Counted from the stretch's first letter, positions 1 to 6,755 are shown. The stretch is DNA of 7,813 nucleotides from UBA8518 sp041659585 (GCA_041659585.1 JBAZXY010000060.1:1-7813); one strand, 5' to 3'. Made by a program: numbers and translations. The notes: generated from the letters alone by a model not told the origin.

Positions 1-83
1 ACCTTAGCGATATGAAACATTTCTCTCAACACTTGAATAAATTCACCCATTCTATTCTCAAAGAACTCTCCAATACCCATCAT
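1..83 (-). CDS. N-terminal fragment of an unidentified protein, cut by the window edge
   Basis: Only the first 27 codons are inside the window. The peptide begins MMGIGEFFENRMG and continues EFIQVLREMFHIAK, with no stop before the edge. A near-perfect Shine-Dalgarno AGGAGGTG (98-91) lies upstream. Of the two tandem ATG codons (83-81 and 80-78) the first has the better spacing, 9 bases from GGAGG. The visible part is mixed charged and hydrophobic and looks like a soluble amphipathic helix; there is no signal peptide. It follows the Memo gene on the same strand after a 140-base gap. The strong SD and open frame support a real gene; the family cannot be named from 27 residues. Confidence 0.6.
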   Translation of the reverse strand, partial: MMGIGEFFENRMGEFIQVLREMFHIAK

Positions 84-90
84 AATACAA

Positions 91-98
91 CACCTCCT
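91..98 (-). promoter_or_regulatory. Shine-Dalgarno site of the left-edge gene
   Basis: AGGAGGTG read on the minus strand is almost fully complementary to the 16S rRNA 3' end. It sits 7 bases before the first of two tandem ATG codons. It is the strongest SD in the window and is the main reason for calling the truncated gene real. Confidence 0.75.
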
Positions 99-140
99 GG
101 CTGATTTTTAGTCTTTCCGTCTAATATCCATCCTATTTTA

Positions 141-169
141 AGCATATATCCATTTGTGATAAACTGCAA
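141..169 (-). promoter_or_regulatory. Candidate sigma70-type promoter for the left-edge gene
   Basis: On the minus strand TTGCAG (169-164) is followed after 17 bases by TATGCT (146-141). Spacing is ideal but the -10 box is imperfect. It would give a leader of about 50 bases before the start codon at 83. I see no convincing terminator between the Memo stop (224) and this point, so the left gene could also be read through from the A2M-Memo unit. Confidence 0.3.
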
Positions 170-223
170 GAAAAGGGACTACTGTTATAATTCCATAGAG
201 AGAGATGCTATTAAATGGGAAGT

Positions 224-1171
224 CTATTTTCCACCCGCAAAAAGCAAACTGAGATAACTCGTGGTTTGTGATCGATCATTGCCGAACAATTCACCGGAAT
301 TAGTGTCATGCAAAACAGACATCTTGTCAGCCCCCAGCGCATCCATAGTCTTGAGTAGCAGAGAGATTGAAGATGGTGAGTCCATGTGATCATTTCCAAA
401 ATTGAAAATCTCTCCATAGGAACGCTTCTCAATAGCCACTAGGGATTCTTCATTTTTTTGTTTCGCCTCAATATTAGTAAGATAGTGGGAAAAATCTACT
501 GAAGCCACTAATACGGCCTTATTAGTTTGAAGATATTTTTTCAATGCCTCTGCAAGGGTACCAATCTCTTGCACATCCACTTTCCTGCTTAAAATTAAGG
601 GCGCTACTTTTACGTCAGGTAGATAATATTTGATAAACGGCAGGATAGCCGTCATAGAATGGTCTAGTGAGATAATATTTTCCTCTGCGTTGGCTAATTT
701 TCCTTCTTCCAATCTAGACACTATTTCATTATCAGATTCCAGGACACCCAGGGGAGTTTCCCATGCATAATGGCTAGTGATGACATGGGCACCTCCCCGC
801 TCATAATGATTTGGTCCAACGAGAATAATTGTGTTGATTTCTTGACTAGAAAGACGGCTGAAAAAATCAGCGATAATGAAGCTCGGTAAAAGATGGTGCG
901 GAACAATTCCACCCATGACATCCACTGTATTGTTTTTTTCTTGAATAGGATAATTGCCTACCGACTTAAAAAAAAGCTCTTGATCTTCGAAAGGCACGCC
1001 ATGCACATGTATACCATTAGATGATGATAAGAGTTTTTCTTTTTGGGAATGCTCAATCAGTGATGTTTGTTTTTGGGTTGGCGCCCATAGCCTTTCCAGA
1101 ACTATCACAAGTAGGCCCACTATCACTCCCACTAGCACTATCGCAATATATAGGTATTTTTTATTCAACAT
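224..1171 (-). CDS. Membrane-tethered Memo-family protein (AmmeMemoRadiSam system protein B-like)
   Basis: A 315-residue protein. Residues 5-26 form one hydrophobic segment after the basic MLNKK, so this is a signal anchor with the rest predicted outside the membrane. Residues 30-85 are a polar linker and about 86-312 are a Memo domain, related to class III extradiol dioxygenases. Visible family motifs are GGIVPHH (H92/H93), LVGPNH (H122), SLDHS (H171) and SVDFSH (D226, H229), matching the conserved His/Asp pocket known from human MEMO1. The position of the human metal-ligand Cys (in QSSQCRNW) falls in NSGELFGNDRS and has no Cys; from memory this loss is common in prokaryotic members. The start ATG overlaps the end of the A2M gene by 11 bases (ATGTTGAATAA) and only a weak GAAGA-type SD precedes it, which suggests translational coupling. 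The reaction is unknown; no AMMECR1 or radical-SAM partner lies in the window. The family call is strong, the outside location is inferred. Confidence 0.88.
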   Translation of the reverse strand: MLNKKYLYIAIVLVGVIVGLLVIVLERLWAPTQKQTSLIEHSQKEKLLSSSNGIHVHGVPFEDQELFFKSVGNYPIQEKNNTVDVMGGIVPHHLLPSFIIADFFSRLSSQEINTIILVGPNHYERGGAHVITSHYAWETPLGVLESDNEIVSRLEEGKLANAEENIISLDHSMTAILPFIKYYLPDVKVAPLILSRKVDVQEIGTLAEALKKYLQTNKAVLVASVDFSHYLTNIEAKQKNEESLVAIEKRSYGEIFNFGNDHMDSPSSISLLLKTMDALGADKMSVLHDTNSGELFGNDRSQTTSYLSLLFAGGK

Positions 1172-4100
1172 CAGTTTTTATCTTCTTTATTTTCTTCTTA
1201 TAGACTACTAGCATAGCAATCAATACAACTACCAATCCAATAAGGATTGCTAATGTGTTTTTATTTTCCGACTCCACAATATTACCATACAGATTTTTAA
1301 TTGATGCAACACTGCTAGAATCTTCCCAATAGCGAGTGGGATAATCAAAAAGTTTTTCTGATTTTTCAACCAATTGCACTCTCTGAGTGCTGGAGTGTCC
1401 ATTTACCTCTGGAGAATACATTAATGAAGCTGTAACTGGAGGAACTTGGAAATCACCCTGACTGACTACTCGAGCTCTATAGTTAAATATCTTCTCACTA
1501 ACATAACTGCTATTGGAGGCAAAGACTACTTTATTTTCTGTAAGCTCCTTTATTTGCCCTCCGAAAGAGATGTCGCGCCAATTATATTCCGAGTTTTTGA
1601 AAACAGGATTAATAGGAACCATTCCGGCAGGAAGCTGATCCTCAATCACCATAAAGGCATCATTGGAAAAATCTCCATGCACCGCCAACTGAACATTAAC
1701 CACGTCCCCAACACCAATGGAATAGTTATCACCTTTTTCATTGGTATAGGTCCTGGTAATTTGAATTCCATTATTCCAATCGTCAACATTATCACTTATA
1801 TGAAATTCTTTCAATAAAACTTCTGAATAGATATGCCCTTCACCAGTTCTCTCAATACTGAGTACGCTGGTACGATTTCTTATTTTTCCGGCATCTATAT
1901 TTATTTCATCCTCCCAATTTTTTTTAGTGAAAGCTCCATTGGCAATTTCCCTTCCATCCAATTTCACCCTATATTTCAAGTTAGGAAATATTTCTTTTTC
2001 CATTTTGGCAAAATCAATCAGGCCTTGAGTTACTTGCACAGTAGCGAAGGTGTTACTCCAGTAGTTGGTTTTTCGCTCCTCTGTCAGAAAACGAACCACT
2101 TTTGAAGCTGTCTCCCTGTCTCCTCCAGCTATTATGAAAGCATGCAATGCTAATCCAGTTGAAGCGTCTACTGAACCAAATTTAGAAATATCGCCTTTAT
2201 CCCAGAAGATTTTCCCCTCACCTTCTGTTTTGGCCATTGCCATAAGCCTGTCACGACCATTTTTTCCAGGATCACTAAATCCATTACGAATATTTGAGAT
2301 AACAGCTAAAGCCATTATATCAGGGGATAGATCTTGATTAAAATTATCTATTATTCTCTTTTCTCCGAAAAGCGACATTCCATAAGCGCGGATAATGTTG
2401 TTTGTGGCCAACTCTTTATCCATATAGCCATTATTTATCAGCTCCTTATCAAAATAAGCCCTAGCTTTACTAAGCACTTCATCATCAATTTTTGCCCCTT
2501 CTTTTTTCGCCCGCAAAAGATATTCCGTCACATAGGAAGAAATGAAATATTCAGAAGAATCCCCCCACCATCCCCAACCACCATCCGCTCCTTGCATATT
2601 CGCAAGCCTAGTCACGCCCGCCTCCATAAAATCATTTAGATTTTTTCCATCGATAGACTTCTCCAGTAATGTTGGATTTTCCTTTGAAATGACCACTGGA
2701 ACAAAACGACTAGTGGTTTGCTCCACACATCCATAGGGATAGCCAATCAAATAGCGCATTGAACTTGGCAAGGCGCCTAACATGGTTGAGGAGAGTGACA
2801 GGCTAAGCATCGCTTTCTGACTATCAGTGTTCTCAGAAAGATTGATAGTATAATTTGCTTTCTCTTGACCAACCTCAGCTTTCGTATCCCAGAAGCCAGC
2901 CTTTCTGATAGGGATGGTTTTTTTGACAATATCTGTTTTTTTCACACTACCCCCTAGTAAAGAGAATTGAATAGGCGCCGATTCATTTTCTGTATTAGGA
3001 TGCACTCTCCAGTGAATTAATTTTGTCTCGTTAGGCCTCAGAGTTATCTTTTGGGAAGCATTCTCCACATCACCCGCCTCAAAATCAAGTTTGGCAGTGA
3101 AGTCACCACTTTTGTCAGTAAAATTCTGCGCTAGAGATGAAAGAATAACCTCATCAGAAACCCTCAGGATATTCGGTAAGATAGGGCGCATAATCGTATC
3201 TTTACTGACTTGCAATTCATTAGTAGTCTGACCAACTGACGTGTCTCTGGTTGTAGCCACGCCAGACAGAACCCATGTGGTTAGGTTGTCAGGGATCTTA
3301 AAGGATATTTTTGCATAGCCGTTCGCATCCGTATGCACCCCGGGATTCCAATAAGCAGTGTCTTTGAAAATTTCCCTAGCACCATCCCCGCCACCGCCTT
3401 TTTCTGCCAAATCACCTGATATACCGACTAAAGAATTTGAGCTTTGAGTGTCATCATATCGCTTGTGCCAAAACCTATCAACAATATCTCCGGTTTTACT
3501 GCTCATCAATTCAAATAAAGCTTTATCCACCAACCATACTGCCAAATCAGATGAAATAGGCTTGTCTCTATAATCAGTGGTTTTTATATCAATTGTAGCT
3601 ATATCTCCAGGGCTATATTTCAATTTGTCGGGAGTCAACAGAACTTTTATCTTCTTGCTTTCAATGGAAAGATTTACCTCTCCAGTAGCCTCTTCTGTCT
3701 TTGAATCTGAAAAACTTCCGACATAGGCAAACATATTCGGCATAGTGACTTCCTCCAGGGGCATATTTATAATTTCTTTATTGCCTTTTAAATGGACTAT
3801 TCTGTATTGATCTACTCTCCCCCGCTCCAAAGAAAAGAATACGTCCCTATCTGGAGTTTCTGAATAGATAGTGAATTTCGCACTTTCCCCAGGAATATAT
3901 TCTTCCTTGTCAGGCGTGACACTCAACCCCTGCTCAGTCCCTTGTCGAGAATAATACCCGCTTGATTCAGCTACCCAGAAATTAAAATTTTTCACAATCC
4001 TATTGCCACGACTATCATACCCCGTTACTTTGAGATTATATGACCCCTGCTGATCTGGAGTGAAATTGAAGTTAGTTTTTCCTTCGGAATCAGTGACACC

Positions 4101-5852
4101 AGAAGCTAAAGACATATCATCCACGTGCTTGTTGTATTTTGGATACTTACTGTCACTCACAATCTGTTTTTCCCACCAGGTTCGAGTTATTTCGGCTGTT
4201 AGTGATACATCTTTGGAAGCTGGGCCAACAACCAGAGGCAGATTTATTTCTTCACCTATTTTATTATAATAATTGCCTGACCTACTACTATCGCGGTAGA
4301 CACTAAATTCTCCAGCCCGAACCAATACATTCCTCCTATCAAATGACTGATTGCCAGAAGCATCTTTCAATTCTACCTCGATGGTATATATCTGACTTTT
4401 ACCATCCTTGTCATCAGAAATTTTAGAATCGATATTGACTCTAGTTTGACCATTGTCATCTAATACGGCACTTCCTTGAGCGATGCTTTGCCCACCTCTA
4501 TAGCCATAGCGATAATCATCACTAAGCATATAGGATGAATCGCTAAGATACGAATATTCATAGAAATCGGAAGCATACACGTTATAGCTAATTTCTTGAC
4601 CGGCAGTTGGTTGCCCTGAGAAGTAGGCTCCATTGGTCAAAAAAGAAAAATCATCTCCTGAAATTATATTATCTTTTTCAATAGAAACACTCACCTCATA
4701 TTCTGGCTTTTGATAGTATTCAACATTGAATCCTACTTGGGATAAATAGTCCGATTCATATCCGTAATAAGAATTTAACTGAATTGAGGAGGCGTCTTTT
4801 TTATTTTTCATCAGTGCTAACATATAGTTGCCATTTTTCATATCTCTAGGCAGATCAAATTCCCCTGAAATTGTCCCATCAGGAGATATTTCATATTTTT
4901 TCTCTCCAATGATTTCACGCTCATCCCCCCAACCACGAAAAACTTCTACATTCACGCTGCCGGTTTTTATGCTATATCTTGCATCATCATCTTCGCGAAT
5001 AATAGATTTAAAATAAACCTTATCTCCAGGTGAATACAAGGGGCGATCAGTGAAAGTAAATATATTTTTAGCTACACTTTTCTCTGTGAAATACTTAAAT
5101 CTGTTGACGTCGTGCACATTTCTAAAATTTATGGGCACTAGAGCCATATCCCCACCCTTTCTTATGACGGCAACATCATCCTTGACCGAAACTGCCGTTT
5201 CCACAATTCCATCTTCGTTTGATCTAGCCTCATATCTCTTTGTAACATTATCCTTTAAATTGTAGGTTTTTATAGTGACATCCGGAAGGCTTTTTTTAGT
5301 AGACAAGTTTTGGGTCCAAAAAATCATTTTATTATCACCTTCTTTCAATAGAGCTCCGATATCTGACCTAACAATAAAAGCTCTAGCTTGCACACCGTCA
5401 AGTGTGGCATTCACTAGCCATGTCCCCGCACCATCTAGCGGAAGAGTGGCAACTGACTTATTGGCATAATCATATCCAGACTTAACATATTGCGAAAAAG
5501 AGGCCACTTTCTCCAAATCACCAGGAACTGAGATGGGATTTATTTGATTCCCATCCTTGTCATAAGTCAAACCCTTCAATACATCTTCCATACTAACACG
5601 ATAAACATCAATAATCGCATCACCCTCCATATTATAGGAGCCTAACTTTATTATCGGCTCGCTTTTTGAAGTAAATGAAATCAAGCTTCCATTTCCATAA
5701 TAATCTTCTCCTGAAATAAAAAGCTCCTGCCTCAGATCAGAGCCCTGCGCTTTGTTTTTAAAAAAATCCCCTGCCAAAATTACTGTGCTTGAAATAGCCA
5801 CCAAAAAAAATAGGCCTGCGAATAATCCTATTTTCCGTTTTTTTATTTTCAT
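1161..5852 (-). CDS. Alpha-2-macroglobulin family protein, thioester-containing, anchored at both ends
   Basis: A 1563-residue bacterial alpha-2-macroglobulin, a family that traps proteases after bait cleavage by covalent attachment through an internal thioester. In order: basic MKIKKRK then a hydrophobic segment (8-28, signal peptide or anchor, no lipobox Cys); macroglobulin-like beta domains; MG2 signature FTDRPLYSPGDKVYFK (267-282); Tyr-rich insert (423-451); Gly-rich linker EKGGGGDGAREIF (817-829); A2M-domain signature DTAYWNPGVHTDANG with PDNLTTW (831-860); thioester YPYGCVEQ (C1042 to Q1045); alpha/alpha toroid with ADGGWGWWG (1089-1097) and FATVQVTQGLIDFA (1269-1282); C-terminal MG-type domains; a membrane segment (1533-1550) with tail YKKKIKKIK. 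The E. coli relative YfhM is a lipoprotein paired with pbpC; here the partner is a Memo protein and no transglycosylase is visible. The ATG at 5852 is fixed by an in-frame TAA eight codons upstream, and it has no recognisable SD. Family call is near certain. Confidence 0.96.
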   Translation of the reverse strand: MKIKKRKIGLFAGLFFLVAISSTVILAGDFFKNKAQGSDLRQELFISGEDYYGNGSLISFTSKSEPIIKLGSYNMEGDAIIDVYRVSMEDVLKGLTYDKDGNQINPISVPGDLEKVASFSQYVKSGYDYANKSVATLPLDGAGTWLVNATLDGVQARAFIVRSDIGALLKEGDNKMIFWTQNLSTKKSLPDVTIKTYNLKDNVTKRYEARSNEDGIVETAVSVKDDVAVIRKGGDMALVPINFRNVHDVNRFKYFTEKSVAKNIFTFTDRPLYSPGDKVYFKSIIREDDDARYSIKTGSVNVEVFRGWGDEREIIGEKKYEISPDGTISGEFDLPRDMKNGNYMLALMKNKKDASSIQLNSYYGYESDYLSQVGFNVEYYQKPEYEVSVSIEKDNIISGDDFSFLTNGAYFSGQPTAGQEISYNVYASDFYEYSYLSDSSYMLSDDYRYGYRGGQSIAQGSAVLDDNGQTRVNIDSKISDDKDGKSQIYTIEVELKDASGNQSFDRRNVLVRAGEFSVYRDSSRSGNYYNKIGEEINLPLVVGPASKDVSLTAEITRTWWEKQIVSDSKYPKYNKHVDDMSLASGVTDSEGKTNFNFTPDQQGSYNLKVTGYDSRGNRIVKNFNFWVAESSGYYSRQGTEQGLSVTPDKEEYIPGESAKFTIYSETPDRDVFFSLERGRVDQYRIVHLKGNKEIINMPLEEVTMPNMFAYVGSFSDSKTEEATGEVNLSIESKKIKVLLTPDKLKYSPGDIATIDIKTTDYRDKPISSDLAVWLVDKALFELMSSKTGDIVDRFWHKRYDDTQSSNSLVGISGDLAEKGGGGDGAREIFKDTAYWNPGVHTDANGYAKISFKIPDNLTTWVLSGVATTRDTSVGQTTNELQVSKDTIMRPILPNILRVSDEVILSSLAQNFTDKSGDFTAKLDFEAGDVENASQKITLRPNETKLIHWRVHPNTENESAPIQFSLLGGSVKKTDIVKKTIPIRKAGFWDTKAEVGQEKANYTINLSENTDSQKAMLSLSLSSTMLGALPSSMRYLIGYPYGCVEQTTSRFVPVVISKENPTLLEKSIDGKNLNDFMEAGVTRLANMQGADGGWGWWGDSSEYFISSYVTEYLLRAKKEGAKIDDEVLSKARAYFDKELINNGYMDKELATNNIIRAYGMSLFGEKRIIDNFNQDLSPDIMALAVISNIRNGFSDPGKNGRDRLMAMAKTEGEGKIFWDKGDISKFGSVDASTGLALHAFIIAGGDRETASKVVRFLTEERKTNYWSNTFATVQVTQGLIDFAKMEKEIFPNLKYRVKLDGREIANGAFTKKNWEDEINIDAGKIRNRTSVLSIERTGEGHIYSEVLLKEFHISDNVDDWNNGIQITRTYTNEKGDNYSIGVGDVVNVQLAVHGDFSNDAFMVIEDQLPAGMVPINPVFKNSEYNWRDISFGGQIKELTENKVVFASNSSYVSEKIFNYRARVVSQGDFQVPPVTASLMYSPEVNGHSSTQRVQLVEKSEKLFDYPTRYWEDSSSVASIKNLYGNIVESENKNTLAILIGLVVVLIAMLVVYKKKIKKIKTDVE

Positions 5853-5876
5853 TTTTTTGATAATGATACCGATTTA

Positions 5877-5891
5877 ATTTATTAAATAAAT
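5877..5891. repeat. AT-only inverted repeat in the A2M leader
   Basis: ATTTATT, one base, AATAAAT: perfect 7-base arms between the putative A2M -10 box and its start codon. It could be an AT-rich operator or only a by-product of the base composition of the leader. As RNA the single-base loop would need the inner pairs to open, so the hairpin would be weak. Confidence 0.3.
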
Positions 5892-5921
5892 GCTTTATAT
5901 TTTTTCAGATCTCATGCTTTA

Positions 5922-5927
5922 ATTATA
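5922..5927 (-). promoter_or_regulatory. Candidate -10 box for the A2M-Memo operon
   Basis: A perfect TATAAT on the minus strand, 70 bases before the A2M start, predicts a leader of about 63 bases. No good -35 lies at 16-18 bases (TCGCCG at 17), so the promoter may be weak or need an activator. A TTGAAA farther upstream (5966-5961) is 33 bases away, too far to pair with this -10. The leader carries an AT-only inverted repeat (5877-5891, 7-base arms) and no SD. Confidence 0.4.
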
Positions 5928-6025
5928 AACCCTTTCTTTATTTTCGGCGAATTCACCCTTTTTCAATAATAATGAAATAGCACCCGAGATCCAATTGATT
6001 ATTTTTTAGATATTACATAATATTA

Positions 6026-6054
6026 TTGAAATAATTTCTCCCCTTACATAGTAT
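6026..6054 (+). promoter_or_regulatory. Candidate promoter for the plus-strand small RNA
   Basis: TTGAAA (6026-6031), 17 bases, TAGTAT (6049-6054). The -35 matches four or five of six consensus positions and the -10 four of six. The predicted +1, at about 6061, falls 2-4 bases before the long closing stem of the structured element begins. The -35 box is part of a small palindrome, ATTATT-GA-AATAAT (6022-6035), that could bind a regulator. The coincidence of promoter spacing with the stem start is the main support. Confidence 0.4.
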
Positions 6055-6060
6055 TAGTAC

Positions 6061-6147
6061 ATAGAAATAAGTCTTCTCATAGCGAAAAACGGTTTTATAC
6101 CGTGAGTTGGAAGGATTCAACCTAAGCTATAGAAGGCTTATTTTTTG
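6061..6147 (+). ncRNA. Candidate structured small RNA of unknown family (three-way junction plus T-run)
   Basis: On the plus strand 6065-6083 pairs with 6126-6143 in an 18-bp stem broken only by a bulged C (6078). One pair is T6072-G6136, a G-U pair only if the plus strand is transcribed. The stem encloses two hairpins: 6089-6093 with 6099-6103 (loop TTTAT), and 6106-6112 with 6116-6121 (one bulged G, loop GGA), with joining segments GAAAA, GA and CTAA. A run of six T (6141-6146) closes the 3' side, as in an intrinsic terminator. It lies in a 350-base gap without a protein gene and is convergent with the terminator at 6163-6198. I do not recognise it: it lacks the conserved cores of SRP RNA, the hammerhead and the purine riboswitch. 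A small inverted-repeat mobile element or a terminator alone are the main alternatives. Confidence 0.45.
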
Positions 6148-6162
6148 TTGCTTTTTATATAC

Positions 6163-6198
6163 AAAAACCCCCGCCGCACTGTGTTAGTACGACGGGGG
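6163..6198 (-). terminator. Intrinsic terminator of the 101-residue membrane protein gene
   Basis: On the minus strand CCCCCGTCGTACT (6198-6186) pairs with AGTGCGGCGGGGG (6180-6168): 13 pairs, two of them G-U, loop AACAC, then five T (6167-6163). Both wobbles become C-A mismatches if the plus strand is read, so the element is oriented for the minus strand. It begins 6 bases after the stop codon at 6204. Confidence 0.92.
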
Positions 6199-6203
6199 CT
6201 GCA

Positions 6204-6509
6204 TTAAATAACATCCCTATTCCATTTTGATCTGAGCGAACGATGCACTATGATACCAAGTGCTAAATAGGCGGCGACTCCTGCCAGAATAATCATGAAA
6301 CCACTATTCAGCGCAAATGAACCAATAACAAGCTCTGTTTTAAGATATGTGCCCATAAAACAGCTCATGAATAAGATTAGGATACCCAATAACACAAACA
6401 AACAACAGTCATTGGCATAATCAGAATCACAATCCTCCAACATTACTCCCATAAACATAAAGAATATCCAAAAAAGCCAATTGATACTTCTTTTTGCAAC
6501 TGCAATCAT
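6204..6509 (-). CDS. Small integral membrane protein of unknown function
   Basis: A 101-residue protein I do not recognise. After the short basic start MIAVAKRS come a hydrophobic segment (about 10-24), an acidic Cys-containing loop LEDCDSDYANDCC (24-36), a second segment (37-54), a short KTE turn, a long hydrophobic stretch (60-87) that may be one or two segments, and a basic tail HRSLRSKWNR. Three segments would place the two basic ends on opposite sides, so the positive-inside rule slightly favours four. Cys are at 27, 35, 36 and 50. The start is well fixed: GGGAGG lies 7 bases upstream and a TTGAAG-17-TATAAT promoter precedes it. A strong terminator follows the stop, so this is a single-gene transcript. 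Expression signals this clean make it a real gene despite its size. Confidence 0.82.
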   Translation of the reverse strand: MIAVAKRSINWLFWIFFMFMGVMLEDCDSDYANDCCLFVLLGILILFMSCFMGTYLKTELVIGSFALNSGFMIILAGVAAYLALGIIVHRSLRSKWNRDVI

Positions 6510-6514
6510 TTTCT

Positions 6515-6522
6515 AACCTCCC
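6515..6522 (-). promoter_or_regulatory. Shine-Dalgarno site of the 101-residue gene
   Basis: GGGAGGTT on the minus strand, with GGAGG (6521-6517) 7 bases before the ATG at 6509. It fixes the start of a gene with no recognisable homology. Confidence 0.8.
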
Positions 6523-6533
6523 TTTTTTTCCAT

Positions 6534-6562
6534 ATTATAAACTCTTTGCCAATTTCCTTCAA
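6534..6562 (-). promoter_or_regulatory. Sigma70-type promoter of the 101-residue membrane protein gene
   Basis: TTGAAG (6562-6557), 17 bases, then a perfect TATAAT (6539-6534) on the minus strand. The predicted +1 is about 6527, giving a leader of about 18 bases that holds the SD and nothing else. This is the best complete promoter in the window. Confidence 0.7.
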
Positions 6563-6645
6563 TCACAATTCCTCTTTTTAATATTGTGGAATACACCTAT
6601 TAATCTAAATTACTTGGTTGGTTATTTTTGATCATTTAAAGAACT

Positions 6646-6662
6646 CTTGCCTGTTAGGCAAG
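6646..6662. repeat. Perfect 17-base palindrome at a predicted transcription start
   Basis: CTTGCCTAACAGGCAAG on the minus strand: 7-base arms around AAC. Its first base is the predicted +1 of the promoter at 6669-6697. It could be a repressor operator covering +1 to +17, or a stem-loop at the very 5' end of the transcript. It is not followed by a T-run on either strand, so it is not a normal terminator. Confidence 0.55.
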
Positions 6663-6668
6663 TCTATT

Positions 6669-6697
6669 ATTATAATAAACAAATTAAAAAAAAGCAA
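6669..6697 (-). promoter_or_regulatory. Second upstream promoter, with the palindrome at +1
   Basis: TTGCTT (6697-6692), 17 bases, perfect TATAAT (6674-6669) on the minus strand. It lies between the pyrE terminator and the proximal promoter of the 101-residue gene, about 160 bases before that start codon. I found no convincing ORF between the two promoters, so it probably gives a longer leader for the same gene or a short untranslated RNA. Confidence 0.5.
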
Positions 6698-6719
6698 GTC
6701 CACAATCCTATTCTAAATG

Positions 6720-6755
6720 AAAAAAGTCCTGTAGGCATTATTAACCCACAGAACT
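6720..6755 (-). terminator. Intrinsic terminator of the pyrF-pyrE unit
   Basis: On the minus strand AGTTCTGTGGG (6755-6745) pairs with CCTACAGGACT (6735-6725): 11 pairs with two G-U wobbles, a 9-base loop, then T-run 6724-6720. It starts 37 bases after the pyrE stop. Both wobbles are valid only when the minus strand is transcribed, matching the gene direction. Confidence 0.9.

Noticed and set aside
1446..2736. Several plus-strand open frames of 64-123 codons
   Set aside because: All lie opposite the A2M coding frame, which is continuous and conserved in motif order. They are rich in Pro, Ser and Ile runs typical of antisense translation, and none has a convincing start site.
5895..5920. A six-codon leader ORF (MRSEKI) before the A2M gene
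   Set aside because: Its ATG lies too close to the predicted transcription start and has no SD. It has no run of regulatory codons and no attenuator hairpin follows.
6123..6146. A simple 5-bp hairpin TAAGC/GCTTA with a T-run as a stand-alone terminator
   Set aside because: The same bases take part in a much longer pairing with 6065-6083, which explains more of the sequence. A 5-bp stem with an 8-base loop would be weak.
6061..6147. Known RNA families or a small inverted-repeat mobile element
   Set aside because: No conserved core of SRP RNA, hammerhead or purine riboswitch is present. For a mobile element I see no flanking direct duplication, and the promoter and T-run fit a gene better; this is not excluded.
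6510..6660. Tiny open frames between the two promoters (11 and 27 codons)
   Set aside because: They lack a properly spaced SD. The longer one uses a GTG start and ends inside the SD of the 101-residue gene. Neither has supportable coding character.
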